This document shows, in pieces, positions 28,705 through 37,597 of a stretch of 64,000 bases of DNA. A program made the position numbers and the translations under genes. Within the stretch, counting starts at the first letter, position 1, and every line of letters starts with the position of its first letter. The notes below the pieces were generated by a model, which worked only from the letters and a program-made list of their open reading frames with translations, was not told the origin of the DNA and did no database searches. The stretch covers positions 1-64,000 of the forward strand of contig NZ_BOPF01000051.1 in NCBI RefSeq assembly GCF_016863615.1. Direction: 5' to 3'. Source of the DNA: Virgisporangium aliadipatigenens. Lineage in GTDB: Bacteria > Actinomycetota > Actinomycetes > Mycobacteriales > Micromonosporaceae.

Positions 28705-30471
28705 TTACGTGGTGGCCTCCACCACTCGGCCGAGCCCGTCCCGGGTAGCCACGACGACGAGTTCCTCACCCGCCGAGAGGACCGTCGACAGCGCCGGCGA
28801 CCACTGCTGGTGCAGCCCGTTCTTGACCGCGATGACGCGAACGCCGCCCAGGTCGTGCACGGTCGCCACCGTTCCACCGTCCACAGTGGACTCCCGGCAG
28901 ACGGGGATCTCGGCGATCAGCAGCACCCGTCGGTCCACCGGGATCGCGCCGATCACCTCCCGGCGCAGCATCGCCGCCGCGAACGAGGGCGCCGCCAGGT
29001 ACGACACGCTGCGCGACACGTCGATCGAGAACGCCCGTTCGACCCGGTCGGCGAAGTCCCCGTCGAAGAGCCGCAGCACCACCCGCACCGCGGGATTCAG
29101 CTCCCGGCCGGTGATCGCCGCCTCCAGGTTGACCACGTCGTCGGTGGAGAGCACGACGAGCGCGCGGGCCGACTGCACGGACGCCGCCCGCAGCGTCTCC
29201 GCACGACTGGCGTCGCCGACCACCACCGGGATGTCCAGCGAACGCGCCAACTGCGCACCCCGGGCGGTGCCCACGCGGTCGATCGCCACCACCGGCACGC
29301 CACGGGTGTGCAGGTCGCGGATGACGCGCGTGCCGACGTTGCCCAGGCCGACGACGACCACGTGCCCGGACATCGGCTCGCGCAGCCGGCCCAACGCGAT
29401 GGCGAGCCGGGCGTTGACCACCGCCTCGACGACGGCACCGGTGAGCACCGGGATGAGCGCGATGCTCACCACGGTCAGCACGGTCTGCGTGATCTTCACG
29501 ACCGTCGAGGCCGCCGTGTCGGGCTCCGCCCCGCCGAGTGCGGTCAGCAGCGTCACGTATGCCGCGTCGTACCAGGGCAGGTGGTTGACCGACGTCAGAA
29601 TCCCCGTTCCCACGAAGAGAACCGCGACCAGGCCGACCGCGACGAGGGCCAACTTGCGGGCAAAGAGCACCCGGACCGCCCGGAACGGGTTGGCCCGCTG
29701 GCGCCGCAACCACCGCCGGAACCGGCCCGGAACGTCCGGGGTGGCCAGGTGCTCGACGTACCCGTCGCGGCCCTCCGCCATCGCCAGCACCAGATCGGCA
29801 CCGGCCGGATCGCGCGGCAGCAGCACCGTGCGGCCGCCCTCGTGCGAGGACAGCGCACAGATCACCCGGTCCGGGGGAACGTCCGCCGGATCGGCCACGA
29901 ACAGCGTGCGCCCCGGCCGGCGCACATGCACCGGGGCCACCTCGCCGAGCGCGGCCGCCACGAACGCCGGCGCCGCCATCGCCGCGTCGGAGATGACCGA
30001 GCAGTCCCGGAAGAGGTTGCGGATGCCCAGCCCCAGGCTCAGGTTGAACATCCGGATCACGAGGTGCACGCGCGGGTTGAGCTCCTGCGCCTGCAGCGCC
30101 GCGTGGATGTTGCCCACGTCGTCCTGCCCCACGAACGCCACGGACTCGGCGCCCGCCACCCGCGCCCGCCGGAACGCCTCCACGTCCAGCCGGTCCGCCT
30201 CGACGATGCGCACGTTGGGCAGGCGGGCGATCTGCGGGCCGTGGTTGCGCCGCCGGCTCGGCAGGATCACCGTCACGTGCCGCCGGTAGCGGGTGACCAG
30301 TTCCTCGACGAGGCGGTGCGCGAGCGGCTCGTCGCCGCAGACGACCAGATGCCCGGCGATCGGCACCGGCGCGTCGTCCTCCGCCTCCTCGGCGGCGGAA
30401 CGCGGGCGCACGATCCGGTGGGGCGGTCCACCGGCGCGGAGCCGGCGGGCAAGCCACGAGTCGCGCGCCAT
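28705..30471 (-). CDS. RCK/TrkA-N NAD-binding channel-like protein
   Basis: A 588-residue protein in the order RCK_N - membrane - RCK_N. The first Rossmann domain begins IAGHLVVCGDEPLAHRLVEEL; a central membrane unit (KLALVAVGLVAVLFVGTGIL, then YDAAYVTLLTALGGAEPDTA, then a second helix LTVVSIALIPVLTGAVV) has the two-helix and pore-loop shape of a K+ channel; the second Rossmann domain begins GHVVVVGLGNVGTRV near residue 370. The pore loop lacks the GYG/GFG selectivity sequence, so conduction is doubtful. ATG 30471 is 7 nt after TACCAT (leaderless). Confidence 0.82.
   Translation of the reverse strand: MARDSWLARRLRAGGPPHRIVRPRSAAEEAEDDAPVPIAGHLVVCGDEPLAHRLVEELVTRYRRHVTVILPSRRRNHGPQIARLPNVRIVEADRLDVEAFRRARVAGAESVAFVGQDDVGNIHAALQAQELNPRVHLVIRMFNLSLGLGIRNLFRDCSVISDAAMAAPAFVAAALGEVAPVHVRRPGRTLFVADPADVPPDRVICALSSHEGGRTVLLPRDPAGADLVLAMAEGRDGYVEHLATPDVPGRFRRWLRRQRANPFRAVRVLFARKLALVAVGLVAVLFVGTGILTSVNHLPWYDAAYVTLLTALGGAEPDTAASTVVKITQTVLTVVSIALIPVLTGAVVEAVVNARLAIALGRLREPMSGHVVVVGLGNVGTRVIRDLHTRGVPVVAIDRVGTARGAQLARSLDIPVVVGDASRAETLRAASVQSARALVVLSTDDVVNLEAAITGRELNPAVRVVLRLFDGDFADRVERAFSIDVSRSVSYLAAPSFAAAMLRREVIGAIPVDRRVLLIAEIPVCRESTVDGGTVATVHDLGGVRVIAVKNGLHQQWSPALSTVLSAGEELVVVATRDGLGRVVEATT
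28879..28891. repeat. Iterated palindrome GTCCACAGTGGAC, copy 4
   Basis: Perfect 13-bp copy, identical to the one at 23031, inside the RCK gene and again read as Ser-Thr-Val-Asp. Confidence 0.6.
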
Positions 30472-30631
30472 TACCGCGATGGTATCGATCGTGGGGAGTT
30501 CCCACCGCCCGTGCGCACCCGCCAGAACGATTTGCCCGATTCGGTCGTTCATGACATGGATGCGCTGAAACTTTGCTTTTCGGGCCGGAACGCACAGGCC
30601 CGGGAGGAACGGGACGACGGATGGAACTGAC

Positions 30632-31702
30632 ATGAACAAGTGGGTTCGCCGGGCGGTCGGGACCGTCGGCATCGCCGGCGGGATGCTGCTGCTCGGAGCG
30701 GGTGCCGCCCAGGCCGACGACGCCACGACGCAGGGTTCGCAGCCGCTCCACGGGCTGGTCGAGGAGTTCTTCGACCCGACGAACAACCTCGGCATGGGCG
30801 GCGGCATCTCCGGCGCCGGCGTCTCCGTCGACACGCCCGGGCAGCAGACCACCGCCGGGTCGTTCGCCGGACGGGCACCCGTCCAGCAGACCCGCAACAA
30901 CGGCGAACTCGGTGCCGCGCTGCACGCGCCCGACGCGTCCGGCAAGCCGCGGGCCGTCTTCGCCGGTGGCAAGCCGCCGAACGTCGCGCCGATGATCCCG
31001 ACCGGCCTGCCCGTCGAGTCCGCCGAGGCCGACCCCGCGCGCACCCTCGTCGGCGCCCCGCCGCAGCTGCCCGACGGCAACAGCCTCGGCACGCCGCTCG
31101 ACGGCAACGGCCTCCCGCCGATGGACCCGTTCGCGACCGGCATCCCCACCACGGGCGCCCTGCCGACCGCCGGCCTGCCGCTCGTCGGCGAGTCGACCCG
31201 CCGCCCGTCGCCGCGGCCGCTGCCCGCCACGGAGGACGCGAAGGCGTTCCCCGGCACGCAGTTCGCCTTCGACGACACCGCCTCCCGGTGGGCCGAGACC
31301 GCGCTGGACATGGTCGGTTCGGCCACGACCTTCGAGGCGCCCGCCCGGGACGAGTCGCTCCCGGTGGGCGTCACGCCGGGTCAGACTCCCACCGTGCCGC
31401 TGGTGGACGATCTCACCGCCGGGCGCCTTCCCGTTCGGGGGAACGTCAACACGTTGCCGAACACCCCACCGATCCCGCTCGGCGAGCACACGATGAACTC
31501 CGCGGCCGAGCGGTACGTGCCGAGGCACGCCCTGCCGGAGAGCGGCCCGGTGCAGACCGGTTCGCTCCCGATGGTCGACTCGATGCTGCGCAACTCCGGC
31601 GCCGCCAAGCACCGCGCCAAGCCCAGCCCGAACGGCCCCAAGGTCGTGCGCGCCGACAGCAAGCCGTGGAACGTTCCCGGCCCGGCCGATCTACTTCGCT
31701 GA
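30632..31702 (+). CDS. large exported Pro/Gly-rich protein, unknown
   Basis: A 356-residue protein with a clear Sec signal peptide (MNKWVRRAVGTVGIAGGMLL, cleavage near AQADD). The mature part is Pro-, Gly- and Thr-rich without Cys, hydrophobic helices or catalytic motifs, and has loosely recurring LPT/LPL/PxG segments such as TGALPTAGLPLVGES. There is no LPxTG sorting signal. It may be a disordered surface or spore-coat component (inference). I do not recognise a family. It is followed by a strong terminator and is convergent with a subtilase. Confidence 0.75.
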   Translation: MNKWVRRAVGTVGIAGGMLLLGAGAAQADDATTQGSQPLHGLVEEFFDPTNNLGMGGGISGAGVSVDTPGQQTTAGSFAGRAPVQQTRNNGELGAALHAPDASGKPRAVFAGGKPPNVAPMIPTGLPVESAEADPARTLVGAPPQLPDGNSLGTPLDGNGLPPMDPFATGIPTTGALPTAGLPLVGESTRRPSPRPLPATEDAKAFPGTQFAFDDTASRWAETALDMVGSATTFEAPARDESLPVGVTPGQTPTVPLVDDLTAGRLPVRGNVNTLPNTPPIPLGEHTMNSAAERYVPRHALPESGPVQTGSLPMVDSMLRNSGAAKHRAKPSPNGPKVVRADSKPWNVPGPADLLR

Positions 31703-31708
31703 TGGTGT

Positions 31709-31751
31709 GCGGCGGCCCCGGACAGAATTCCTGTCCGGGGCCGCCGCTTTT
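31709..31751. terminator. Strong intrinsic terminator
   Basis: Perfect 17-bp stem (31709-31725 with 31731-31747), loop AATTC, then TTTT on the plus strand. It ends the exported-protein gene and can also serve the convergent subtilase. Confidence 0.92.
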
Positions 31752-31770
31752 GCGAAACCGCGTGGTCGGG

Positions 31771-33765
31771 TCAGACGATCGTGGTCGTCCGGGCGAACAA
31801 CTCCCAGTCGCCGGGCTTGGCCGCCCGCGGCACCAGCGGCGACTTGCCGGCGTTCTCCGCCGTCACGTACTTGCTGTTCGCGAGCGCGAGGATCGCCACC
31901 GTACCGGCCCCCGTCGGGTAGAAGCGGAACTTCTCCCACGGGCCGATCGCCACCCGGTTCGCGATCATCGAGCCGGCGCCGCCGTTCTCCGCCGTCACGT
32001 AGAGCCCGTTGGCGTGCGAACGCAGCCCCACGTAGCCGTCGGCCGTCTCGACCAGGTCGAAGCTCTCCCACTCGCCGGCGGTCGGCCGGTTGGCGATCAG
32101 TGGGCTCGCGCCGCCGTTCTCGGCCGTCACGTAGGAGCTGTTGACCAACGACTTCAGGCTGATCACGACGTTCGGCGCCTGCTTCTCGAACGTCTCCCAC
32201 TCGCCCACCGACGCGCGGTTGGCCACCAGGGCACCGGCGCCCGCGTTGTCCGCGGCGACGTAGGAGCCGTTCGAGGCGCGCAGCCCGAAGCCGAGATCGG
32301 CGACCGGCACGAGGGTGAACTTCTCGGCCCGCGCCTGGTCGTTCGAGACCGCCACGAGCTTGCTGTCGGTGCCGAGGGAGACGAACATCCCGGTGCCGGT
32401 GACCCGCAGCGCGAACGTGTCGTTGCCCAGCTCCACCCGCTCGAACGTCTCCGTCCGGCCCGGCGCCACGTTGTTGGCGTACATGACGCCCGTGCTGTCG
32501 GCCGCGGAGACGAACCGCGCGTTGATCCGTGCGATCAGGCTCAGCGACGCGCCCTCGTTGCTGGCGTCGGGCAGTTGCAGCAGGGCGTTCGGCGAACCGC
32601 GCCGGTTGTGCACGGCCGCCGCCGAGTCCTGTCGCAGCTGCGACGCGATCTGGGCCGGGCTGAGCAGCGGGTTGCCCGCCAGGAGAAGAGCGGCGGCCCC
32701 GGCGACGTGCGGCGCCGCCATCGACGTGCCGCTGCGACTCACCGCGCCGCCCGTGTAGTACGCGGACGCGATGTCCACGCCCGGCGCGAAGATGTCGACG
32801 CAGCTCCCGTAGTTGGAGAACGCCGCCACATAGTCGATCGTGTCGGTGGCGCCGACCGTGATCGCCCCCGGCACGTCGCCCGGGCTGTAGTTGCACGCGT
32901 CGGCCTCGTCGTTGCCGGCCGCGACGGTGAACGTCAGCCCGGTCAGGATCGCCGCCGTGATCGCCGTGTCGACCGCGATCGAACCGACGGTGCCGGCCGG
33001 TCCGCTCAGGCTCATGTTGACCACCGACGGCCGGACGGCGTTGGCGGTGACCCACTCGACACCGGCGAGGATGTCGTCGGTGGTGCCCAGGCCCTGACAG
33101 TCCAGCACCCGCACGGAGTGCAGGGTCACGCCCTTGGCCACGCCGTACGTGGTGCCGCCGATGGTGCCCGCCACGTGCGTGCCGTGGCCCTCGCAGTCGT
33201 CGGGGTTTCCGTCGTTCTCGACCAGGTCCACACCGCCCGCGACCCGCCCCCGCACCTCCGAGTGCGCGGCCCGGATCCCGGAGTCGACCACGTAGACGTG
33301 CACGCCGTCGGCCTTGCCCGGGTAGGTGTAGCCGCGGTTGAGCGGCAACGAGTACTCGTCGATGCGGTCCAGGCCCCACGTCGGACTGGTCTGCGTGTCG
33401 GTCTGCTTGTACGTCACGACGGGCTCGACGCGTGCCACGTCGGGCTCGGCCGCCAGCCGTCGGGCCGCGGCGGCGTCCATCGTCGCGGAGAAGCCGCGGA
33501 TGGTCTTGTTGTACCGGTGTCCGACGCGCGCGCCGACACGCGAGCCGAGCCGGTTCGCCGCGGCGTCGACCTGGCCCGCCGCGACCTTCGCGTCCCGCAG
33601 AACGACGATGTATCTGTCCTGGACGGCCTGCGGCGCCTCGGCGAGCGTCGGCCCGGTTTCCCGGACCCCGTCGCGCACCGGCCCCGCCGCCGCGATCCCC
33701 CCGTTTGTAAGACTGACGACCGCTGCTGCGACGGTGAGCAATAAACCGGCTCTGTGTGCTGGCAC
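31771..33765 (-). CDS. secreted subtilisin-like protease with six beta-trefoil repeats
   Basis: A 664-residue exported S8 protease. Signal peptide, then an I9 propeptide ([20 protein letters not shown] ... RVEPVVTYK), then catalytic Asp ([12 protein letters not shown], about 161), His ([10 protein letters not shown], about 194) and Ser ([11 protein letters not shown], about 348). Residues about 405-664 hold six repeats of the type [17 protein letters not shown]...GEWE, which should fold as two beta-trefoils of the fascin or actin-crosslinking type and may bind glycans. GTG 33765 has GGGAG 6 nt upstream. Confidence 0.92.
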   Translation of the reverse strand: MPAHRAGLLLTVAAAVVSLTNGGIAAAGPVRDGVRETGPTLAEAPQAVQDRYIVVLRDAKVAAGQVDAAANRLGSRVGARVGHRYNKTIRGFSATMDAAAARRLAAEPDVARVEPVVTYKQTDTQTSPTWGLDRIDEYSLPLNRGYTYPGKADGVHVYVVDSGIRAAHSEVRGRVAGGVDLVENDGNPDDCEGHGTHVAGTIGGTTYGVAKGVTLHSVRVLDCQGLGTTDDILAGVEWVTANAVRPSVVNMSLSGPAGTVGSIAVDTAITAAILTGLTFTVAAGNDEADACNYSPGDVPGAITVGATDTIDYVAAFSNYGSCVDIFAPGVDIASAYYTGGAVSRSGTSMAAPHVAGAAALLLAGNPLLSPAQIASQLRQDSAAAVHNRRGSPNALLQLPDASNEGASLSLIARINARFVSAADSTGVMYANNVAPGRTETFERVELGNDTFALRVTGTGMFVSLGTDSKLVAVSNDQARAEKFTLVPVADLGFGLRASNGSYVAADNAGAGALVANRASVGEWETFEKQAPNVVISLKSLVNSSYVTAENGGASPLIANRPTAGEWESFDLVETADGYVGLRSHANGLYVTAENGGAGSMIANRVAIGPWEKFRFYPTGAGTVAILALANSKYVTAENAGKSPLVPRAAKPGDWELFARTTTIV

Positions 33766-33915
33766 AGCGTTCTCCCGAAACGGATCAAGTGGATGGCGGC
33801 ATCGACCGATACCGCATCGACCAGCCACGCTACGGGCTATGAAAGTCCACTACCAGGCCGTGTGAGCCGGTCCAAAGTGGACGATGGGTCAGCTCGCATC
33901 CGCCATAGGTCCAGG

Positions 33916-34986
33916 TCAGTAGTAGGTGCCGTGACCCGGAAGGTGGGTGGCGATCGCTGTGTGCAACGGTTCGCGGGGGCGCAGCGCGGGACTGCCCGTG
34001 CCGGCACCCGCCGCCATCCCGTCGACGAGGTCGGTCAGCGCCGTCAACGCGTCGTACTGCGGGTACCAGCCGAGTTCGACGCGGGCGCGGGTGGAGTCCA
34101 TCAGCGGCGCCGAACGCGCCAGCCACAGCCACCCCGGGTCGGTCGGCTGGAGGCGGGTGAGCCAGGTCGCCCCCGCGGCGAGCGTCAGCAGCCACTCCGG
34201 CACCGCGACGGCCCTCCCGTGCAGCAGCCGCGCCATCGACCCCGGGTCGAGGACCGGCCCGACGGCCAGGTTGAACGCCCCCCGCGCGTCCGGCGACAGC
34301 ACCGCCCGGGTGTACGCCTCGGCGGCGTCGGCGGCGTGCACGCACTGCACCCGGAACCGCTTCGGCAGCGGCAGCACCGGCACCCATCGCCGGGACAGCA
34401 GCGACACCGGCACGAACGGCCCCAGGAAGTAGCGCGCGATCTGCGCACCGGCGTCGTGCTGGAAGATCAGGCCGGGCCGGACGCGCACCACGCGCAGTTC
34501 CGGCCGGTCCCGCTCGACGTCGTCGAGGAGGCGTTCGACCAGCCCCTTCTGCACGCTGTACAGCGAGCCGGGCACCCCGCCGGTCGGCCAGCTCTCGTCC
34601 ACGAAGCGGTCCTTCGGCCCCGGGTCGTACGCACCGACCGAGGAGGCCACGACCAGCGCCGGAACGCCCGCCGCGACGACGGCGTCGACGACGTGCCGGG
34701 AGCCGCGCACGTTGGAACGGTGCAGCATTCCCGGCCGCTGCGACGGCTGGATCTGCCAGGCGAGGTGCACCACCGCATCAGCCCCACGGAACGCCTCCGT
34801 CAACGTGCGCACCGCCGACGGGTCTCCCACGTCGCACCTGACCCAGGAGACCCGGTCGTACGGCGAGGACGCCGGCGGCAGCCGCCGGGCCACCCCCACC
34901 ACCTCGCCGATCTCCGGTACTCCGGCCAGCCTGCGCAGCAGCGCGGTGCCCATGTTCCCGCTCGCCCCGGTCACGACGATCCGCAT
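33916..34986 (-). CDS. NAD-dependent epimerase/dehydratase family protein
   Basis: A 356-residue extended-SDR enzyme: cofactor motif GASGNMG, DVVH-like ADAVVHLAW, active-site Ser region VVASSVGAY and catalytic YSVQK. It probably modifies a nucleotide sugar or a similar alcohol; substrate not predictable. A TAACGG box ends 6 nt before ATG 34986 with no Shine-Dalgarno, so it may be leaderless. It is divergent from the ExeM-like nuclease gene and downstream of no obvious partner. Confidence 0.87.
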   Translation of the reverse strand: MRIVVTGASGNMGTALLRRLAGVPEIGEVVGVARRLPPASSPYDRVSWVRCDVGDPSAVRTLTEAFRGADAVVHLAWQIQPSQRPGMLHRSNVRGSRHVVDAVVAAGVPALVVASSVGAYDPGPKDRFVDESWPTGGVPGSLYSVQKGLVERLLDDVERDRPELRVVRVRPGLIFQHDAGAQIARYFLGPFVPVSLLSRRWVPVLPLPKRFRVQCVHAADAAEAYTRAVLSPDARGAFNLAVGPVLDPGSMARLLHGRAVAVPEWLLTLAAGATWLTRLQPTDPGWLWLARSAPLMDSTRARVELGWYPQYDALTALTDLVDGMAAGAGTGSPALRPREPLHTAIATHLPGHGTYY

Positions 34987-35115
34987 GGCGATCCGTTACC
35001 CGCCGGGACAGCGACCCGAACACGATTCGGATAGCGTCCCGAGCCGGGAATCTGACCCCTTGCGTTCACCCGACATGCCTCGACCCGGGTGTTCCACGGC
35101 TGATAGGCACGCGGA

Positions 35116-37443
35116 ATGCGTTCCCGAAAATTAGCCATCCTCGCCGCGGCCGGGACCGTCGCGGCGAGCCTGACCGCCGCGCACCCCGCGTCGGCGGCCT
35201 CCCCGGACGTGGTCATCAGCCAGGTGTACGGCGGCGGCGGCAACAGCGGCGCCACCTTCACCAACGACTTCATCGAGCTGCACAACCGCGGCACCGCCGC
35301 CGTCACGGTGACCGGCTGGAGCGTGCAGTACGCCTCGGCGAGCGGCACCTCCTGGCAGGTCACCCCGCTGACCGGCAGCATCCCGCCGGGCGGGCACTAC
35401 CTCGTGCAGGAGGCGGCCGGCGCGGGCGGCACGACGCCGCTGCCGACCCCGGACGCCACCGGCTCGATCGCCATGTCGGCCGCCTCGGGCAAGGTCGCCC
35501 TCGCGACCTCGACCACCCCGGTCACCGGTTCGGCGTCCGCCAAGGATTTCGTCGGTTACGGTGCCGCAAACGACTTTGAGGGAACGCCCGCAGCGGGCCT
35601 GTCCAACACGACGGCGGCCCTGCGCGGCGGCGGCCCCGACACCGACAACAACGGCGCGGACTTCACCGCCGGCGCACCCAACCCGCGCAGCTCCGGCGGC
35701 GGCACCGATCCCGACCCGGAGCCGGAGCCCAACCCGAAGCGCATCCGCGAGATCCAGGGCACGGCGCACCGCTCCCCGCTCACCGGCCAGGTCGTCACCG
35801 ACGTGCCCGGCGTCGTCACGGCGGTCGGCGCGAGCGGCTTCTGGTTCCAGGACGCGGAGCCGGACACCGACCCGGCCACCAGCGAGGGCCTGTACGTCTT
35901 CACCTCCGCGCGTCCGGGTGTCGCGGTCGGCGACCGGGTCAACGTGATCGGCACGGTCGCCGAGTACCGCCCCGGCGACGACGCGGAGAACCTGACCCTG
36001 ACCGAGCTGACCAAGCCGCGGGTGTCCACTGTGGAGCGTGGCGTCGCCGTGCCCGCGCCGACGCTGCTCGGCCCCGGCGGGCGGCAGGCCCCCGTTCCGG
36101 TGCGCACCGACGCACCGGGCGACGTCGAGGCGTCGACCGTCTTCGACCCGGCCGCCAACGCGCTCGACTTCTACGAGTCGCTGGAGGGCATGCTGCTGCG
36201 CGTCACGGACGCGGTGGCGACCGGCCCGACGAACTCGTTCGGCGAACTGTCCGTGCTGCCGGGCGGCGCGGGCACCCCGCGCACCGCGCGCGGCGGCGTG
36301 CGCTACACCTACGCCGACGCCAACGCCGAACGGGTCATCCTCGACGACACCCTCGCGAGCGCCGCGCAGGCCGACACCGGCGACGTGCTGCCGGGCAACG
36401 TCGACGGCGTGCTCGACTACTCGTTCGGCAACTTCAAGCTGTTCGCGCTCGCGACGCCGGCCGTCCTGGACCGCAGCGCACCACGGGAGACCACCCGCGC
36501 CCAGCGCCACGGCGAACTGGCCATCGCGACGTACAACGTCGAGAACCTCGACCCGGGCGACCCGCAGCCGAAGTTCGACCGGCTCGCGGCGGGCATCGTG
36601 ACCGGCCTGTCGTCGCCGGACATCCTGACCCTGGAGGAGGTCCAGGACAACAACGGCGCCACGAACGACGGCACGGTCGCCGCCGACCGCACGTACGCGC
36701 TGCTCATCGAGGCGATCGTGCGCGCGGGCGGCCCCCGCTACCAGTACCGCCAGATCGACCCCACGAACGGCGCCGACGGCGGCGAACCCGGCGGCAACAT
36801 CCGGGTCGCCTTCCTGTTCCGCACCGACCGGGGAGTGTCCTTTGTGGACCGTCCGGGCGGCGACGCCACCACGGCGACGTCCGTGCGGCGGGCCGGATTC
36901 CTGCGGCCGGCGCTGACCGCCTCGCCGGGGCGCATCGACCCGCAGAACGCCGCGTTCGCCAACTCGCGCAAGCCGCTGGCGGGCGAGTTCTCCTACAAGG
37001 GCAAGCCGGTCTTCGTCATCGCCAACCACTTCAACTCCAAGGGCGGCGACCAGCCGCTGTTCGGCCGCTACCAGCCGCCGGCCCGATCCAGCGAGGTGCA
37101 GCGGCACCAGCAGGCGACGGTGGTGCGCGGGTTCGTCGACCAGATCCGCAACATCAACCCGCTGGCGAGCATCGTGGTCCTCGGCGACATCAACGACTTC
37201 GAGTTCTCCGAGACGGCCGACATCCTCGTCGGTGACCAGTACCTGCAGGACCTGCCGCGCTGGCTGCCGCCGGCCGAGCGCTACACGTACGTGTTCGACG
37301 GCAACTCGCAGGTGCTCGACCACATCTTCATCTCGGTGCCGCTGTTCCTGCGCGGGTTCGACTACGACGTCGTGCACCTGAACGCGGAGTACCGGGACCA
37401 GGACAGCGACCACGACCCGCAGGTCGTGCGGCTGCGCCTGTAA
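35116..37443 (+). CDS. ExeM/NucH-family secreted endonuclease with lamin-tail domain
   Basis: A 775-residue exported nuclease. Signal peptide (MRSRKLAILAAAGTVAASLT, cleavage near ASAAS), a lamin-tail domain (VISQVYGGGGNSGATFTNDF), a linker rich in Asp and Pro, an OB-like middle region, then an endonuclease/exonuclease/phosphatase domain with IATYNVENLDPGD, LEEVQDNN, ANHFNSKGGD, VLGDINDFE and the final DSDHDPQVV, all expected metal and catalytic residues. It probably degrades extracellular DNA, as ExeM and NucH do. ATG 35116 follows TAGGCA by 6 nt. Confidence 0.93.
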   Translation: MRSRKLAILAAAGTVAASLTAAHPASAASPDVVISQVYGGGGNSGATFTNDFIELHNRGTAAVTVTGWSVQYASASGTSWQVTPLTGSIPPGGHYLVQEAAGAGGTTPLPTPDATGSIAMSAASGKVALATSTTPVTGSASAKDFVGYGAANDFEGTPAAGLSNTTAALRGGGPDTDNNGADFTAGAPNPRSSGGGTDPDPEPEPNPKRIREIQGTAHRSPLTGQVVTDVPGVVTAVGASGFWFQDAEPDTDPATSEGLYVFTSARPGVAVGDRVNVIGTVAEYRPGDDAENLTLTELTKPRVSTVERGVAVPAPTLLGPGGRQAPVPVRTDAPGDVEASTVFDPAANALDFYESLEGMLLRVTDAVATGPTNSFGELSVLPGGAGTPRTARGGVRYTYADANAERVILDDTLASAAQADTGDVLPGNVDGVLDYSFGNFKLFALATPAVLDRSAPRETTRAQRHGELAIATYNVENLDPGDPQPKFDRLAAGIVTGLSSPDILTLEEVQDNNGATNDGTVAADRTYALLIEAIVRAGGPRYQYRQIDPTNGADGGEPGGNIRVAFLFRTDRGVSFVDRPGGDATTATSVRRAGFLRPALTASPGRIDPQNAAFANSRKPLAGEFSYKGKPVFVIANHFNSKGGDQPLFGRYQPPARSSEVQRHQQATVVRGFVDQIRNINPLASIVVLGDINDFEFSETADILVGDQYLQDLPRWLPPAERYTYVFDGNSQVLDHIFISVPLFLRGFDYDVVHLNAEYRDQDSDHDPQVVRLRL
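36025..36035. repeat. Iterated palindrome TCCACTGTGGA, copy 5
   Basis: Perfect palindrome (central T) inside the ExeM-like gene, read as Ser-Thr-Val-Glu. Confidence 0.6.
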
Positions 37444-37460
37444 ATAGGTCAGACCGGTGG

Positions 37461-37519
37461 CGGCATGGCGTGCCCCCCAGGCGCGCCATGCCGGTCAACC
37501 GGTCTACGGAAACCGTAGA
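37461..37519. terminator. Two consecutive terminator-like hairpins between convergent genes
   Basis: First hairpin: CGGCATGGCG (37461-37470) pairs with CGCCATGCCG (37484-37493). Second: TCTACGG-AAA-CCGTAGA (37503-37519). They lie between the ExeM-like gene and the convergent vWA gene and probably serve one each. Confidence 0.7.
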
Positions 37520-37597
37520 TCACCAACGGTACCCAGCGGATGAGGCGTAAGTCCCGGACGCGTGTCTCATGTCCGATGGTTTCCACTAGCCTTCGGC

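Noticed and set aside
30640-33744. 1034-codon plus-strand frame
   Set aside because: It is out of frame with the exported protein and antisense to the second subtilase; no domain is seen.
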